From NCBI GenBank assembly GCA_024803745.1, contig JANJXV010000004.1:40120358-40184357 (forward strand): a DNA stretch of 64,000 nt, written 5' to 3'. The translations under genes and the position numbers were made by a program. Shown here in pieces: positions 1-9,670 of this stretch (positions within the stretch are counted from its first letter, which is position 1; the number at the start of each line of letters is the position of its first letter). The notes beneath the pieces were generated by a model, which worked only from the letters and a program-made list of their open reading frames with translations, was not told the origin of the DNA and made no database searches. Source of the DNA: Megascapheus bottae (lineage: Eukaryota; Chordata; Mammalia; Rodentia; Geomyidae).

Positions 1-3
1 TGT

Positions 4-67
4 GTCTACCCTTTACTACACTTGATCTTAGCTAGAAGGCCGAGAAGTGATCACGTCTACCCTTTAC
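4..67 (-). pseudogene. U2 snRNA 3'-truncated retrocopy with TSD
   Basis: Read on the minus strand, 51 down to 14 matches the first 38 nt of U2 snRNA (starts ATCACTTCTCGGCC, ends AAGATCAAGTGTAGTA) with about four substitutions. It stops there. The insert is bracketed by the 13-bp direct repeat GTCTACCCTTTAC at 4-16 and 55-67, the hallmark of L1-mediated insertion. TAC at 14-16 belongs to both U2 and the left repeat, suggesting microhomology at the junction. CAC at 52-54 lies between the U2 5' end and the right repeat and could be untemplated. Far too short to be functional. Confidence 0.88.
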
Positions 68-105
68 AGTGCTGTGTGCCTCCTGTAAGGAGGAAGCTGA
101 TTTAA

Positions 106-298
106 TTTTTTTTTTTTTTTTTGCCAGTCCTGGGCCTGAACACTGTCCTTGGGCTTTTTCCACAAGGCTAGCATTCTACCACTTGAGCGACAGCACCACT
201 TCTGGCTTTTTTTCTATGTATGTGGTACTGAGGAATCAAACCCTGGTCTTTGTGCATGCTAGGCAAGCACTCTACCACTAGGCCAAACTCCCAGCCCT
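106..298 (-). mobile_element. IDL-Geo SINE
   Basis: Poly-T then the complement of the Geo arm (GCCAGTCCTGGGCCTGAACA...) and of the ID-like arm ending CCAAACTCCCAGCCC. On the sense strand the family runs: GGGCCGGGAGTTTGGCCTAG (left A box region), GGGTTCGATTCC (left B box), CACATACATAGAAAAAGCC linker, GTGGCTCAAGTGGTAGAG (right A-box-like), GAGTTCAAGCCC (right B-box-like), GGACTGGC, A-tail. An approximate TSD, TGATTTAA against TGATTTTAAA, flanks it. Confidence 0.93.
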
Positions 299-513
299 GA
301 TTTTAAATTCTTTAATGACTCACAGAAATCTTGAGAAAGATTTTTCATATGAAATCTTTTTTTTTGTATCCTGTTTTACTTAATTTGAAACCATTATTAC
401 AGTATTTTTGAATTTAGATTAAATTGTAATGATAAGGAATTTATATGAGAATGCCTGATCTCCAGTTTGGCAAAGCATATCAGGGTTGAAGTTGTAGGCT
501 GTTTGTTGGTTTG

Positions 514-594
514 ACTTTTTTTGTAGCATTGGGAATTGAACTCGGCCTTGGACTTGCCAGACAGGTTCTCTACCAATTGAGCCACACCTCCAGT
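514..594 (-). mobile_element. Ancient ID-like tRNA-derived SINE
   Basis: Contains the complement of a B box (GGGAATTGAACTCGG) and of an A box (CTACCAATTGAGCCACA). Heavily diverged, with no Geo arm. Confidence 0.6.
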
Positions 595-600
595 CATTTT

Positions 601-1567
601 GTTTTCCTTTTACCCCATTTATAATTGTAGTGTGGAAGGAAACTTCCCTTGTGAGTAAACTGAAATAAGTTGCCTAATAACCAACAGAAATGGAAATTGG
701 TTATTCAGGATATCTATGATTATTTGAGGTTTTTTATAGGAACTCTAATCTCTGCAGACTGCAAAAGGGAATCTCTATCCTTCTTAGTCTGACTTTTGAA
801 GATGTCATTGAAGGTAGTCTTGGTCAGCTGCCCTTCTCACTGGGAGTAGGGCCAGTGAAATCTTCAGAACCATGCTTCCTCTTCCATTTTGGAGCAGCGG
901 CAGCAGGAACCGGGAGAGGAACCAAGCTGTCCCTTGTGAAAAATGCTCTGGATTTTTACATTTGTGGCAAGTGAATTTTCCAGGTTTGATGTCCTTCTCC
1001 CTCTGAGATATTCAAGGGCCTTTGAAGGCTTTCCTAACTATGGCTGACTTACTTTGACTCATCTTTTTCCTCACCTGTCCCTTTTTCCCTATCCCCAAAT
1101 CAAGATGATTGTACACTTTGAAGGCAATAGTCTGTAGATATATCTGAAGTTTTTGCTTAATGTCTGAGGCTGATTGAAGAACAAAGTATTTCCTCAGGAG
1201 GGCTGATCCTTCCCTGGATGTAGGTTGATGTTGGTGTGTTTTCTAAAGGTCTCTTTCTATTTCTTATAGAACAAAAGGAAGTTCTGATGTTCTTTTGTAT
1301 AATAAGGTGGACTAGATATATTAGTAATGTACTATATATACATTATAATAAGCTAATATATAATATCTAATATAAATATTGTTACATATAATACACTAAT
1401 ATAAGGATTTTTTAAATGTTGTCATAAAGAAATGATTAATGAGAAGACAGATATGGTTACTCTGATTGGACCATTATACAGTATGCATGTATGGAAATGT
1501 CACATGGTATTTCACTAATTGGGTAGTTTCTAAACATTCATTTTGGTAGCTGGAGGAAGGGGGAATT
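601..1567. other. Unique AT-rich intron sequence
   Basis: No gene, exon or recognised repeat. 1313-1400 is a TA-rich patch. Confidence 0.6.
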
Positions 1568-1773
1568 CTTTTTTTCTTTTTCTTTTTTTTTTTCTTTTTT
1601 GGCCAGTTCTGGGGCTTGAACTCAGGGCCTGGGCACTATCCTTGAACTTTGTCAAGGCTAGTGCTCTACCACTTGAGCAGTAGCATCACTTCCGGCTTTT
1701 TCTGTGTATGTGGTACTGAGGAATCGAACCCAAGGCTTTGTGTACTCTACTACTAAGTCACACACCTAGCCTC
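1568..1773 (-). mobile_element. IDL-Geo SINE, older copy
   Basis: Mixed T/C tail (decayed poly-A), Geo arm from GGCCAGTTCTGGGGC and ID-like arm to CACACCTAGCC. About 20 bp of the ID-like arm is lost around 1742. Confidence 0.88.
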
Positions 1774-1789
1774 CCCCCCTTTCCACCCT

Positions 1790-1876
1790 GAGGCCCTCCC
1801 TCCTCAGCTGAGGACCGAACTGAGTGCGTTGCTCTTGTCAGACAAGAGCTCTTCCATTGAGCTAAACCCTCAACTC
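1790..1876 (-). mobile_element. ID-type SINE monomer
   Basis: The complement reads GAGTTGAGGGTTTAGCTCAA with an A box, and GTTCGGTCC-like B box remnants near 1810. Resembles a classic rodent ID monomer, without a Geo arm. Confidence 0.6.
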
Positions 1877-1947
1877 CCCCACCCATTTTTTTAAAAAATA
1901 AGAAGTAGTTCCTGATATAGACTTTCTAGCATATAAAGTCATTTTTG

Positions 1948-2182
1948 AGCCGGGCACCAGTGGCCCACACCTGTAATCCTAGCTACTCAGGAGGTAAGAT
2001 TTGAGGATCTTGGTTCAAAGCCAGCCTGGGTAAAAAGATTCCATGAGACTCTTATCTCCAATTAACCACAAGAAAAATGGAAGTGGCCCTGTGGCTCAAG
2101 TGGTAGAATGGGTAGTCTTGAGCTGAAGAGCTCAGGTATAGTGCCCAGGCCCAGAGTTCAAGCCCCGCTATAAAAAGAATAA
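1948..2182 (+). mobile_element. 7SL-Geo dimeric SINE
   Basis: The left arm is B1/Alu-like (GAGCCGGGCACCAGTGGC, ACACCTGTAATCCTAGCTAC, then TTCAAAGCCAGCCTGGG). A middle block follows (GAGACTCTTATCTCCAATTA), then a Geo right arm (GGCTCAAGTGGTAGAATGG ... CAGAGTTCAAGCCCC) and an A-rich tail. I do not know an established name for this family; 7SL-Geo is descriptive. Confidence 0.9.
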
Positions 2183-2472
2183 GTCAGTTTTGTAGAAAAA
2201 ACTCCTTTAGTCCTATCAATACAAGACTGTTACTGAGTGTTTAGGATGGTATTGTCCTCTTGAAAGCAAAAGAGGACCCTCATGTTTTCCTTTTCTTCAC
2301 ATGTTGTTAGGAACTTAGTTTTAGGTTTCTACGGCAACCACAATCTGTACTACATAATGCCAGTGCTCTGCATGAATGTGGTGTTACCTCTGATGTCGTA
2401 TATACTACATGTGGCAGAGTTATAGTTGCTATGGAGATCAATCTTTGGACACATTTGGTTGATAACAGTGTC

Positions 2473-2669
2473 TTTTTTTTTTTTTTTTTTTTTTTTGGCC
2501 AGTCCTAGGGCTTGAACTGTCATTGAGCTTTCTCAAGGATAGAGCTCTACCACTTGAGCCACAGCACCATTTCCAGCTGTTTTTCTATGTATGTGGTATG
2601 GAGGAATTGAACCCAGGTCTTAGTGCATACTAGGCAAGAACCCTATCCCTAGGCCAAACTCCCAGCCCT
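2473..2669 (-). mobile_element. IDL-Geo SINE with internal gap
   Basis: A 24-nt poly-T tail at 2473-2496, followed by a Geo arm missing about 16 bp (CTTGAACTGTCATTGAGC). TGATAAC occurs on both flanks as a probable short TSD. Confidence 0.92.
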
Positions 2670-2920
2670 GATAACGATGACTTTTATATGTGGATTTTGT
2701 TGCTGAAAGAGTATGAGATGATGCTGTGAACTGACCAAGAGTTGTTTGTGACTGCCAATCATATCATGTAGAATCTCACATTTGAAAACTCTTAAGTTGT
2801 ATTTTGCTTATGAACATATTATAATACATGAGTTCTTTTTGTAAATGTATGAATTTGATACTTTGAAAATAGAGGAAACGATTCTTAGAAACATTTTCAA
2901 GCCTGTGTGGTGGTATAATT

Positions 2921-3093
2921 ACTGCATATATACGTATATGTATATAATAAACATTTTCTGCAGTATATGCATATATATATACATGTATATACATATATGC
3001 ATAAAGTATATGTGCATATGCTGTATATTATATAATACAATGCTATATATTATATATATAATATGTACATACAGATATAGAGTGTATATATAG
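2921..3093. repeat. TA-rich simple sequence
   Basis: Imperfect ATAT/ACATAT tract of low complexity. It generates long but meaningless frames on both strands. Confidence 0.85.
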
Positions 3094-3206
3094 ATTACAT
3101 GTCTATAACCCCAGATTTTGGGAGGCAGGGACAGAAGGATCATGAATTCAAGCCTCACCTGGTCAGAGTTGTAATGTGGGCCCTGAGTTTGATGCCTAGC
3201 TGGCGT

Positions 3207-3208
<2 letters not shown>
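3094..3208 (+). mobile_element. Old B1 (7SL-derived) SINE
   Basis: ATGTCTATAACCCCAGATTT and GGGAGGCAGGGACAGAAGGA match a degraded 7SL/B1 left domain. It runs straight into the CA repeat at 3209, which probably grew at its tail. Confidence 0.65.

Positions 3209-3247
<39 letters not shown>
3209..3247 (+). repeat. (CA)n microsatellite
   Basis: About 19 perfect CA units directly 3' of the old B1. Confidence 0.97.
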
Positions 3248-3248
<1 letters not shown>

Positions 3249-3298
3249 CAAAACAAAAAAGCCAAAACAATCCCAAACCACCTGTATTATCAAGCGTA

Positions 3299-3367
3299 TG
3301 TGCTTATACATGTCTGTAATCCCAGCACTCAGGATGCAGAAGAAGGAGGATAACAAATTTTAGGCCA
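3299..3367 (+). mobile_element. B1 fragment
   Basis: CTGTAATCCCAGCACTCAGG followed by an AGGAGGAT-like motif, a partial 7SL/B1 left domain. Confidence 0.6.
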
Positions 3368-3401
3368 TCACACAAGCAAGATGCTTAAAAAACAGAAGTA
3401 G

Positions 3402-3607
3402 GGCCAGGAGTTTGGCCTATTAGTAGAGTGCTTGCCTAGCATGCACGAAGACCTGGGTTCGATTCCTCGGTACCACATACGTAGCAAAAAGCCAGAAGTG
3501 GTGCTGTGGCTCAAGAGGTAGAGCCCTAGCTTTGAGAAAATCCAGGGACAGTGCTCAAGCCCTGAGCCCAAGACCAGAACTGGTGAAAAAAACAAAACAA
3601 AAAAAAC
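3402..3607 (+). mobile_element. IDL-Geo SINE
   Basis: GGGCCAGGAGTTTGGCCTAT to AGAACTGGTG, with an A/AAAC tail to 3607. Both arms complete. Confidence 0.93.
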
Positions 3608-3699
3608 AGAAGTAAAAAGGCATATTATCAGAAGACTTTGAGAGATTCTTATAGCTAGTGTACACCATTTCAAAAACATATTCAAAAAAATTGAAAAAC

Positions 3700-4001
3700 T
3701 AGCCATGTGCAGTAGCTCATGCCTTTAATTGTAGCTACTCAGGTGTCTGAGATCTGAGGATTGCAGTTCAAAGCCAGCCCAGGTACTAAAGGATACTAAA
3801 GTCTGTGAGTCTCTTATCTCCAATTAACCACTAGGAAATCAGAAGTGGCACTGTGGCTAAAGGGGTAGGATAGTCCCCTTAAGCTGAAGAGCTCAGGGAT
3901 AACATCTGGGCCAGGGGTAGGATGGTAGCCTTAAACTGAAGAGCTCAGGAACAGCATCCAGGCCCAGAGTTCAAATCCCACAGCCAACCAAAAAAAAAAA
4001 A
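3700..4001 (+). mobile_element. 7SL-Geo SINE with duplicated right-arm segment
   Basis: B1-like left arm from CTAGCCATGTGCAGTAGCTC. In the right arm, the segment GGGGTAGGAT...GAAGAGCTCAGG...CCAGG occurs twice in tandem (3862-3914 and 3915-3963), followed by one GAGTTCAAATCCC. The same layout recurs at 8838, 55377 and 63203. Confidence 0.85.
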
Positions 4002-4014
4002 ATTGAACAACTAA

Positions 4015-4223
4015 GGGCCAGGAGTTTGGCCTAGTGGTAGAGTGCTTGCCTAGCATGCAGGAAGACCCAGGTTTGATTCCTCGGTACCACATACATAGAA
4101 AAAGCCGGAAGTGATGCTGTGGCAGAAGTGGTAGAGTGCTAGCCTTGAGGAAAGCCCAAGGACAGTGCTCAGGCCCTGAGTTCAAGCCCCAGGACTGCCA
4201 AAAATACCAAAAAAAAAAAAAAA
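4015..4223 (+). mobile_element. IDL-Geo SINE
   Basis: Complete dimer from GGGCCAGGAGTTTGGCCTAG to CAGGACTGCC with a long A-tail. It lies about 13 bp beyond the tail of the preceding 7SL-Geo copy. Confidence 0.93.
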
Positions 4224-4456
4224 CTAAAAACACTATCAAATTATTAGAAGTTTAGTAATTTATGTGCAGGAGTAAAGTGAATCTTTTAGAGCTAAGTCAA
4301 CATGGATGCAGATGCACTCTCCTGATGGCTAATCATGGAATCTATTTCTTTCCATTTCCTACTTCTAGAGGAATTCAAACTCGAACACTAATGACTACTT
4401 CACTTAACCCACTGTTCTGTCACCACATATGCTTTGACTTTGACCCACTTGTTTCC

Positions 4457-4640
4457 TTTTTTTTTTTTTTTTTTGCCAGTCCTGGGCTTGGGCTCAGGGC
4501 CTGAGCACTGTCCTTGGACTTTCTCAAGGCTAGCACTCTACCACTTGAGCTTCAGCACCACTTCCAGCTTATTTCTATATATGTGGTACCAAGGAATCGA
4601 ACCAGGGTATTCATGTATACTAGGCAAACTCTCTAACAAT
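4457..4640 (-). mobile_element. IDL-Geo SINE, 5' end eroded
   Basis: Poly-T 4457-4474 and a full Geo arm. The ID-like arm stops near GGCAAACTCTCTAACAATG, so the first roughly 20 nt of the element are lost or scrambled. Confidence 0.88.
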
Positions 4641-4726
4641 GCTGTGATTTCACGGGAGCAGTCTAGATAATCTAGGGTAATCTCATCTCAGAATCCTTCA
4701 CAGTTACCTTTGAAGTTTCTCCTGTG

Positions 4727-4805
4727 GGACTGTGGGTGTAGCTCAGTAGTAGAGTGCTTATCTAGCATGCTTGAAGTTCAATTCCTAGCACTGTAGTAAC
4801 AAAAG
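4727..4805 (+). mobile_element. ID-like SINE monomer
   Basis: GGGTGTAGCTCAGTAGTAGA (A box) and GAAGTTCAATTCC (B box) in tRNA-like spacing, with no Geo arm. An old solitary ID/tRNA-derived element, not a functional tRNA: the 3' acceptor strand is absent. Confidence 0.7.
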
Positions 4806-4850
4806 TTCCTCTTGTTAAGTAAAGCAACATTCACAGAATATGGACATGGA

Positions 4851-4935
4851 CTTTTTTTTTGTGGGCCTGAACTCAGGGCTTCCCGCTTTCATTCACGGGC
4901 TGGTACTGTATCACTTGAACCACATCTCCAGCCCC
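4851..4935 (-). mobile_element. tRNA-type SINE remnant
   Basis: T-run, then GGGCCTGAACTCAGGGC and TATCACTTGAACCACATC, resembling an ID/Geo monomer in reverse. Too diverged to assign. Confidence 0.5.
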
Positions 4936-5020
4936 CTCCCCCGCCCTTTTTAACTTTATATGAGATCTTTATATAGTGAAACTATCATCTTACATGCTAC
5001 TCTGCACTTTATCAACACAG

Positions 5021-5227
5021 TTTTTTTGTTTTTTGTTTTTGCCAGTCCTGGGCTTAAGCTCAGGGGCTGAGCACTGTCCTTGGATTTTTCTCAAGGTTAG
5101 GGCTCTACCACTTGAGCCTTAGCACCACGTCCGGCTTTTTCTAAGTATGTGGTACCAAGGAATTGAACCCGGGTCTTCCATGCATGCTAGGCAAGCACTC
5201 TACCACTAGGCCAAACTCCCGGCCTAG
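5021..5227 (-). mobile_element. IDL-Geo SINE with 12-bp TSD
   Basis: T/G-interrupted tail, both arms complete, ending CCCGGCCTAG. CAACACAGTTTT is repeated at 5013-5024 and 5228-5239, a clear TSD. Confidence 0.95.
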
Positions 5228-5505
5228 CAACACAGTTTTGACCTTTTAATGTTGATGTTTTTAACTTTGTGATTCTTCTGTTTTCTCTATATTTGAATTT
5301 TTCTACAAAATGAAGGTTTTTTAGTGGTATCCAGTTATTTTGTATTATTTATTTTTTAGCCTATTGTTCAATAACTAAGAAATTTGAAGACTAGTGAGTT
5401 CAGAACTACTTTATGACTTATTATGTTAAGTACCCAATTAATTGGGTTCAATTCATAACATTTTATTATAACTGGAAACAGTTTTCTTAAAGAACTCAAA
5501 AAAAG

Positions 5506-5755
5506 GGGCTGGGAGTTTGACCTAGTGTTAGAGTGCTTTCCTAGCATGCGCAAAACCTGGGTTCAATTCCTCAGTACCACATACATAGAAAAAAAAGCTG
5601 GAAGTGGTGCTGAGGCTCAAGTGTTGGAGCTCTAGCCTTGAGAAAGTACAAGGACAGTGCTCAGGTGCTGAGCTCAAGCCCAGGACTGACAAAAAAATAA
5701 AAAACAAAACACCCCCCCCCCAAACAACAACAACAAAAACCTCAAAAAAAATCTA
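5506..5755 (+). mobile_element. IDL-Geo SINE with A/C-rich tail
   Basis: GGGGCTGGGAGTTTGACCTA to CAGGACTGAC. The tail is unusual: AAAAAATAAAAAACAAAAC, a C-run, then AACAACAAC and A-runs. Confidence 0.92.
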
Positions 5756-6728
5756 ACAATTTTTGTGAACTTCTAAGATGTTTGTTGCTCTTTGCTGGAA
5801 GGTTTATTCCCCATGTTGTCATGTTGTCTGTTCATGCAGATAATTGAGAATTACAGTAGGCCATCTTGGTCCATGATAAACAGACAGAATGCACTTTAAT
5901 TACACTCTAATTTATTATCTGGTGAAAGTACCTTGCTAACAAATCAACCCGGATATGACTTATTGGATAGCCTTTGCACTTAGAGGAATAATTAGTCTGT
6001 AATCATAAACAACATGAACTGTTCATCATTTCAATTGCTATCATATTTATTACCTTTGAATGCCTATGCCCTGTCTCTTTCCTGTTTGTTTTCCATTTCA
6101 TGGCTCATGGTCCCCCATCTTGCCTGATTTAAATTGGAATATTGTGTTTGTGATTTTTTTTTCCTTTGAAATCACTACTAGGCACATTTCTGGAAACAGT
6201 TCTGTTATTTTATCATGGGAATAAAATGTATTCCTCCTACTAACAATAATTAATGTAAAACATTGCCATAGTAGACTAATATGTGATTTGTTTCTTGCTC
6301 CCATGACAATCAGTAGCACAGTTATCATTCTGTAAAGAAATAAGAACATTGCTCCCAAGAACAGCCACATTTCTTTAATATTTTGTCTTATTTCTTCCTG
6401 GGTCCAAAAAGAGGATGTATATACTAAACCGCAAAACTAGCCAGCTCTAACTGAGACAATGTCCTATAGAGAATTGATATATGGGAATAGATTCTACTAA
6501 GTGAATGAAGATCTCTGGTGCAGTGTCTCCTGCCCTTTTAAATATATATCACCTTTATAATGACAGTAAAAAAATTAAAATATGTACATGTTCCATTCAT
6601 CAGCTCCATTTGAAATACCTAGTTTTATTTGGTTCAGTTATGATTGGTAAAAATCATAGTGTAAAATCATATTAATTTACTCCATCTTCTATAGATTTTT
6701 TTCTGGACCAGATAACATCTTTTATTAT
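5756..6728. other. Unique intron sequence
   Basis: No repeat or exon recognised. The roughly 90-codon minus-strand frame at 6098-6370 has no family resemblance I can name. Confidence 0.55.
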
Positions 6729-6862
6729 GGTTGACCATAGTAGTTCATACTTGTAATCCCAGCACTTAGAGGGCTTGATAACAAGTTACAGGTCAGTCTG
6801 GGCTAAGGAACTAGTTTGAGGAAAGTATGGACTATGTAGTTAGACCCTGTTTCAAACAAATA
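6729..6862 (+). mobile_element. B1 SINE
   Basis: Full-length but diverged 7SL/B1 monomer: CTTGTAATCCCAGCACTTAG, CAGTCTGGGCTA, AGACCCTGTTTCAAACAAAT. No Geo arm. Confidence 0.82.
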
Positions 6863-7416
6863 AACCAAATATTCTGTTATTATATCCCTTGAATGCCATA
6901 CCATGCTCTGTATATTGTCAACCCAGAGTCTGTTTCTGGAGTTTCTGCTTAGGCATTCTTTCTTAGGCTTATTGATCCTCAGGATGGTTCTAACCAAGAT
7001 CCTTCTGTCTCCTAACTCCTCTTGGTACATCCTCATGCTATTCCATATGCTAATACTAGCAAAAATACTATGAATGCTTTTATTTTCTTACCTGAAAAAG
7101 CCCAAAGACTTCTGTTAGATATAACCTAGAGAAGAAACCATGATTAGGATTTTGAGATAAAATTAAGGGCGTGAGAGAGATCTTCCTTGACCTGTGGCAG
7201 AAGGAAGGATTTCTGAGCATCCTGGGCCTTGTATTGTGCTTCTAGTTTTGTCAGCTACATGTCTTCCTTTTGTACTTGATTTGAGTTGAATCTGTTTACT
7301 TGGAGGGACTGACACCAAGTCCTCTTGTACCCTTCCTTTAGCTCTCTGTGGCTCTTTACTTCTGATTCTACTGCCTGATGTTTCTGCCTATTGGCAGAAT
7401 TTCCTGGGTTTTTGCT
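6863..7416. other. Unique intron sequence
   Basis: No repeat or exon recognised. Confidence 0.5.
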
Positions 7417-7611
7417 TTTTTTTTTCTTTTGCCAGTCCTGCACTTGAGCTCAGGGCCTGAGCACTGTCCTTAGACTTTCTCAAGGCTAGAGCTGTACCAC
7501 TTGAGCCACAACGCCACTTCTGGCCTTTTCTATGTATGTAATATCAAGGAATCAAACCCAGGTCTTAATGCTAGGCAAGCACTCTACCACTAGGCCAAAC
7601 TCCCGGCTCTG
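7417..7611 (-). mobile_element. IDL-Geo SINE
   Basis: T-tail with one C, complete arms, ending CCAAACTCCCGGCTC. First of two adjacent same-strand copies. Confidence 0.93.
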
Positions 7612-7639
7612 CCAGTCCCTTTTTACACTGATTATTTTC

Positions 7640-7842
7640 TTTTTTTTTTTTTTTTTTTGCCAGTCTTGGGCTTGAGCTCAGGGCCTGAGCACTGTCCTTG
7701 GACTTTCTCAAGGCTAGAGCTCTACCACTTGAGCCTCAGCACCACTTCCGACTTTTTTCTATGTATGTGGTACCGAGGAATTGAACCCGGGTCTTCATGC
7801 ATGCTAGGCAAGCACTTTAACCACTAGGCCAAACTCCCGGCC
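7640..7842 (-). mobile_element. IDL-Geo SINE with perfect 16-bp TSD
   Basis: Close to consensus. TACACTGATTATTTTC is repeated exactly at 7624-7639 and 7843-7858. The TSD and near-consensus sequence mark a young insertion, apparently into the T-rich tail of the neighbouring B1. Confidence 0.97.
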
Positions 7843-7858
7843 TACACTGATTATTTTC

Positions 7859-7972
7859 AAAATAGGGTCTCACTTTATGCACAGTCTGGCCTGGAGTGCA
7901 ATCCTCCAAATGTGTGTTTTCCCACATCACTGAGATGATAGTACATGCCACTGCACCCAGCGTCTGGTCAAG
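7859..7972 (-). mobile_element. Old B1 SINE
   Basis: AGGGTCTCACTTTATGCACA and GTCTGGCCTGGAGTGCAATC are the complement of a B1 3' half, ending TGCCACTGCACCCAGCG. Confidence 0.75.
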
Positions 7973-7989
7973 ACTGAGTCTTATAAACT

Positions 7990-8070
7990 ATTTTTTTTTT
8001 TTTTTGCCTTCAATGACTTTGTATCATGACCCCCCCCCCAAAAAAAATCCCCCCCCCTTTTTTTTTTGTT
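7990..8070. repeat. Homopolymer mosaic (T/C/A runs)
   Basis: A T-run, then near 8031-8070 a C9, A8, T, C9, T-run mosaic. It abuts the tail side of a 7SL-Geo copy. Confidence 0.8.
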
Positions 8071-8294
8071 CATGGGACTTGAACTCTAGGCCTGGGTGCT
8101 GTCCCTGAGCTTTGCAGCTCAAGGCTACCACCTTACCCTTGAGCTACAGCGCCACTTTTCTAGTGATTAATTGGAGATAAGAGTCTCACATTCTTTTAGG
8201 TTCTTTTAGTGCCTGGGCTGGCTTTGAACCGTGATCCTCAAATCTCAACCTCCTGAGTAGCTAGGATTACAGGCATGAGTCACCGAGCCCAGCT
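8059..8294 (-). mobile_element. 7SL-Geo SINE
   Basis: Complement of the Geo arm (TGGGACTTGAACTCTAGGCC), middle block (TAATTGGAGATAAGAGTCTC) and 7SL arm (GTAGCTAGGATTACAGGCAT) ending CCGAGCCCAGCT. A 10-bp repeat, TTCTTTTAGG/TTCTTTTAGT, inside. Confidence 0.92.
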
Positions 8295-8303
8295 CCCAAA
8301 TTC

Positions 8304-8515
8304 TTTTTTTTTTTTTTTTTTTTTTTTTTGCTAGCCCTGGGCTTGAGCTCAGGGCCTGAGCACTGTCCTTGGACTTTCTCAAGACTAGAGCTCTACCACT
8401 TGAGCCTCAGCACCACTTGCGGCTTTTTTCTATGTATGTGGTACCGAGGAATCAAACTCAGGTTTTTGTGCATGCTAGGTAAGCACTCTACTACTAGGCC
8501 AAACTCCCGGCCGGC
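8304..8515 (-). mobile_element. IDL-Geo SINE with long poly-T
   Basis: A roughly 25-nt poly-T, then GCTAGCCCTGGGCTTGAGC through CCAAACTCCCGGCC. Little divergence, so young. Confidence 0.95.
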
Positions 8516-8625
8516 CCCTCTTTGCATTTTTTGATGAGTTACTTAAGAACCTAGTTCTGAGAGTATGTTTGAACTTACTATTAGTTACATTCTGAAATGA
8601 GTGGCAATTTGTCTTTTAGAAGACC

Positions 8626-8661
8626 AATAGCCGTATTTGGACTTATTGGAATATAAGCCAT
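8626..8661 (+). repeat. 36-bp dispersed duplicate, copy 1
   Basis: Begins AATAGCCGTATTTGGACTTA. It matches 11799-11834 at 34 of 36 positions by eye, and is not part of a recognised SINE or LINE. Confidence 0.8.
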
Positions 8662-8676
8662 GTAGTGGCTTTGACA

Positions 8677-8825
8677 TTTTTTTTTATTTTATTGGCAGGG
8701 TGATTTATAGTGAAGTTATAGTTGCATTCATAAGATAGTGATTATATTTCTTCTTGAATATTGGTCCCTCTTCCCATGTTTTTCTTCCATTTTATCTTCC
8801 TGTGCCCCCCAGGTTTCTAGTCTCA
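8677..8825 (-). mobile_element. Old L1 3'-end fragment
   Basis: T-run, then a diverged version of the 3' region seen at 39142 (ACAGTTACATTCATCAAG there, ATAGTTGCATTCATAAGA here). No TSD found. Confidence 0.65.
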
Positions 8826-8837
8826 TATTTCTTTTTT

Positions 8838-9128
8838 GTGTGTATATGTGAGTCATGGGGCTTAAACTCTGGGCCTGAGTGCTATGCCTGAGCTTTTCAG
8901 CTCAAGGCTACTGCCCTACCTCTGGGTCTGGGCATTGTCCCTGAGCTCTTCAGCTCAAGGCTACCAGCCTACCCCCTGGAGCTACCACCCCACTTCCTGT
9001 TTTCTAGTGATTAATTGGAGATAAGTCTCTCTTTTTTTTTTTGTGCCCATGCTGGCTTTGAACTGGGATCCTCAGATCTCAGCCTTCTGAGTAGCTAGGA
9101 TTACAGGTGTAATTCACCTGCCTGGCTT
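8838..9128 (-). mobile_element. 7SL-Geo SINE with duplicated right-arm segment
   Basis: Two tandem versions of the Geo segment (GGGCCTGAGTGCTATGCCTG...GCCCTACC, then GGTCTGGGCATTGTCCCTGA...CCTACC), then the usual middle and 7SL arms. GGAGATAAGTCTC has lost the AGAG of other copies. Confidence 0.88.
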
Positions 9129-9154
9129 ATAATTCTTAAATAAGTCTTAATAAG

Positions 9155-9370
9155 ATCAGTTATACTGAGGTGTCTCATGCCTGTAATCCTATCTACTCAG
9201 GATGCTGAGATCTGAGGATCAAGGTTCAAAGCCAGCCCGGGCACAAAATTAACCTCTAGGAAATAGGAAGTGGGGCTTGGCTCAAGGGTAGGGCCTTGAG
9301 CTGGAATGCTCAGGGACAGTGCCCAGGCTGAGTTCAAGCCCTATGACCCACCCCAAAAAAGAAAAAAAAT
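9155..9370 (+). mobile_element. 7SL-Geo SINE (short middle block variant)
   Basis: CATGCCTGTAATCCTATCTA to CCTATGACCCACCCC plus A-tail. The middle block is the variant CACAAAATTAACCTCTAGG followed by GAAGTGGGGCTTGG, shared with copies at 10395, 30528 and 63203. Confidence 0.88.
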
Positions 9371-9622
9371 CAGGTATGATTTCCATATCACAAAATCTTA
9401 ATGATTTATCTTCCTTCACCCCAACTTTGTAGCCATTCTTTCCCCACCTCTGTGGCAGGCTTATCTGAGTGAATAACTGGTGAAGTACCCATTTTATTCT
9501 CCCTCCTCTTCCCCTTCCATATTCTTCAGTTACATCTATACCGGTCTAACCTTACTCAGTCGTCTTTCTGAGGCTACTTCTCTTATTTTCAAAGGATAAA
9601 ATAGAAGTAGAAGTGACCCTAT

Positions 9623-9623
<1 letters not shown>

Positions 9624-9670
<47 letters not shown>

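Noticed and set aside
2919..3356. 145-codon minus-strand frame with Y/I/V-rich ends
   Set aside because: Composed of a TA-rich tract, a (CA)n repeat and B1 fragments.
4727..4805. Possible tRNA gene (A and B boxes present), as also at 1790 and in every IDL arm
   Set aside because: Acceptor stem and anticodon arm do not pair, and the sequences match ID-type SINE monomers.
8328..8534. Recurring frames of the type [18 protein letters not shown]...MWYRGIEPGSSCMLGKHSTTRP, found more than 30 times on both strands
   Set aside because: Each lies exactly over an IDL-Geo copy read in reverse. It is the by-product of a repeated non-coding SINE, not a protein family.
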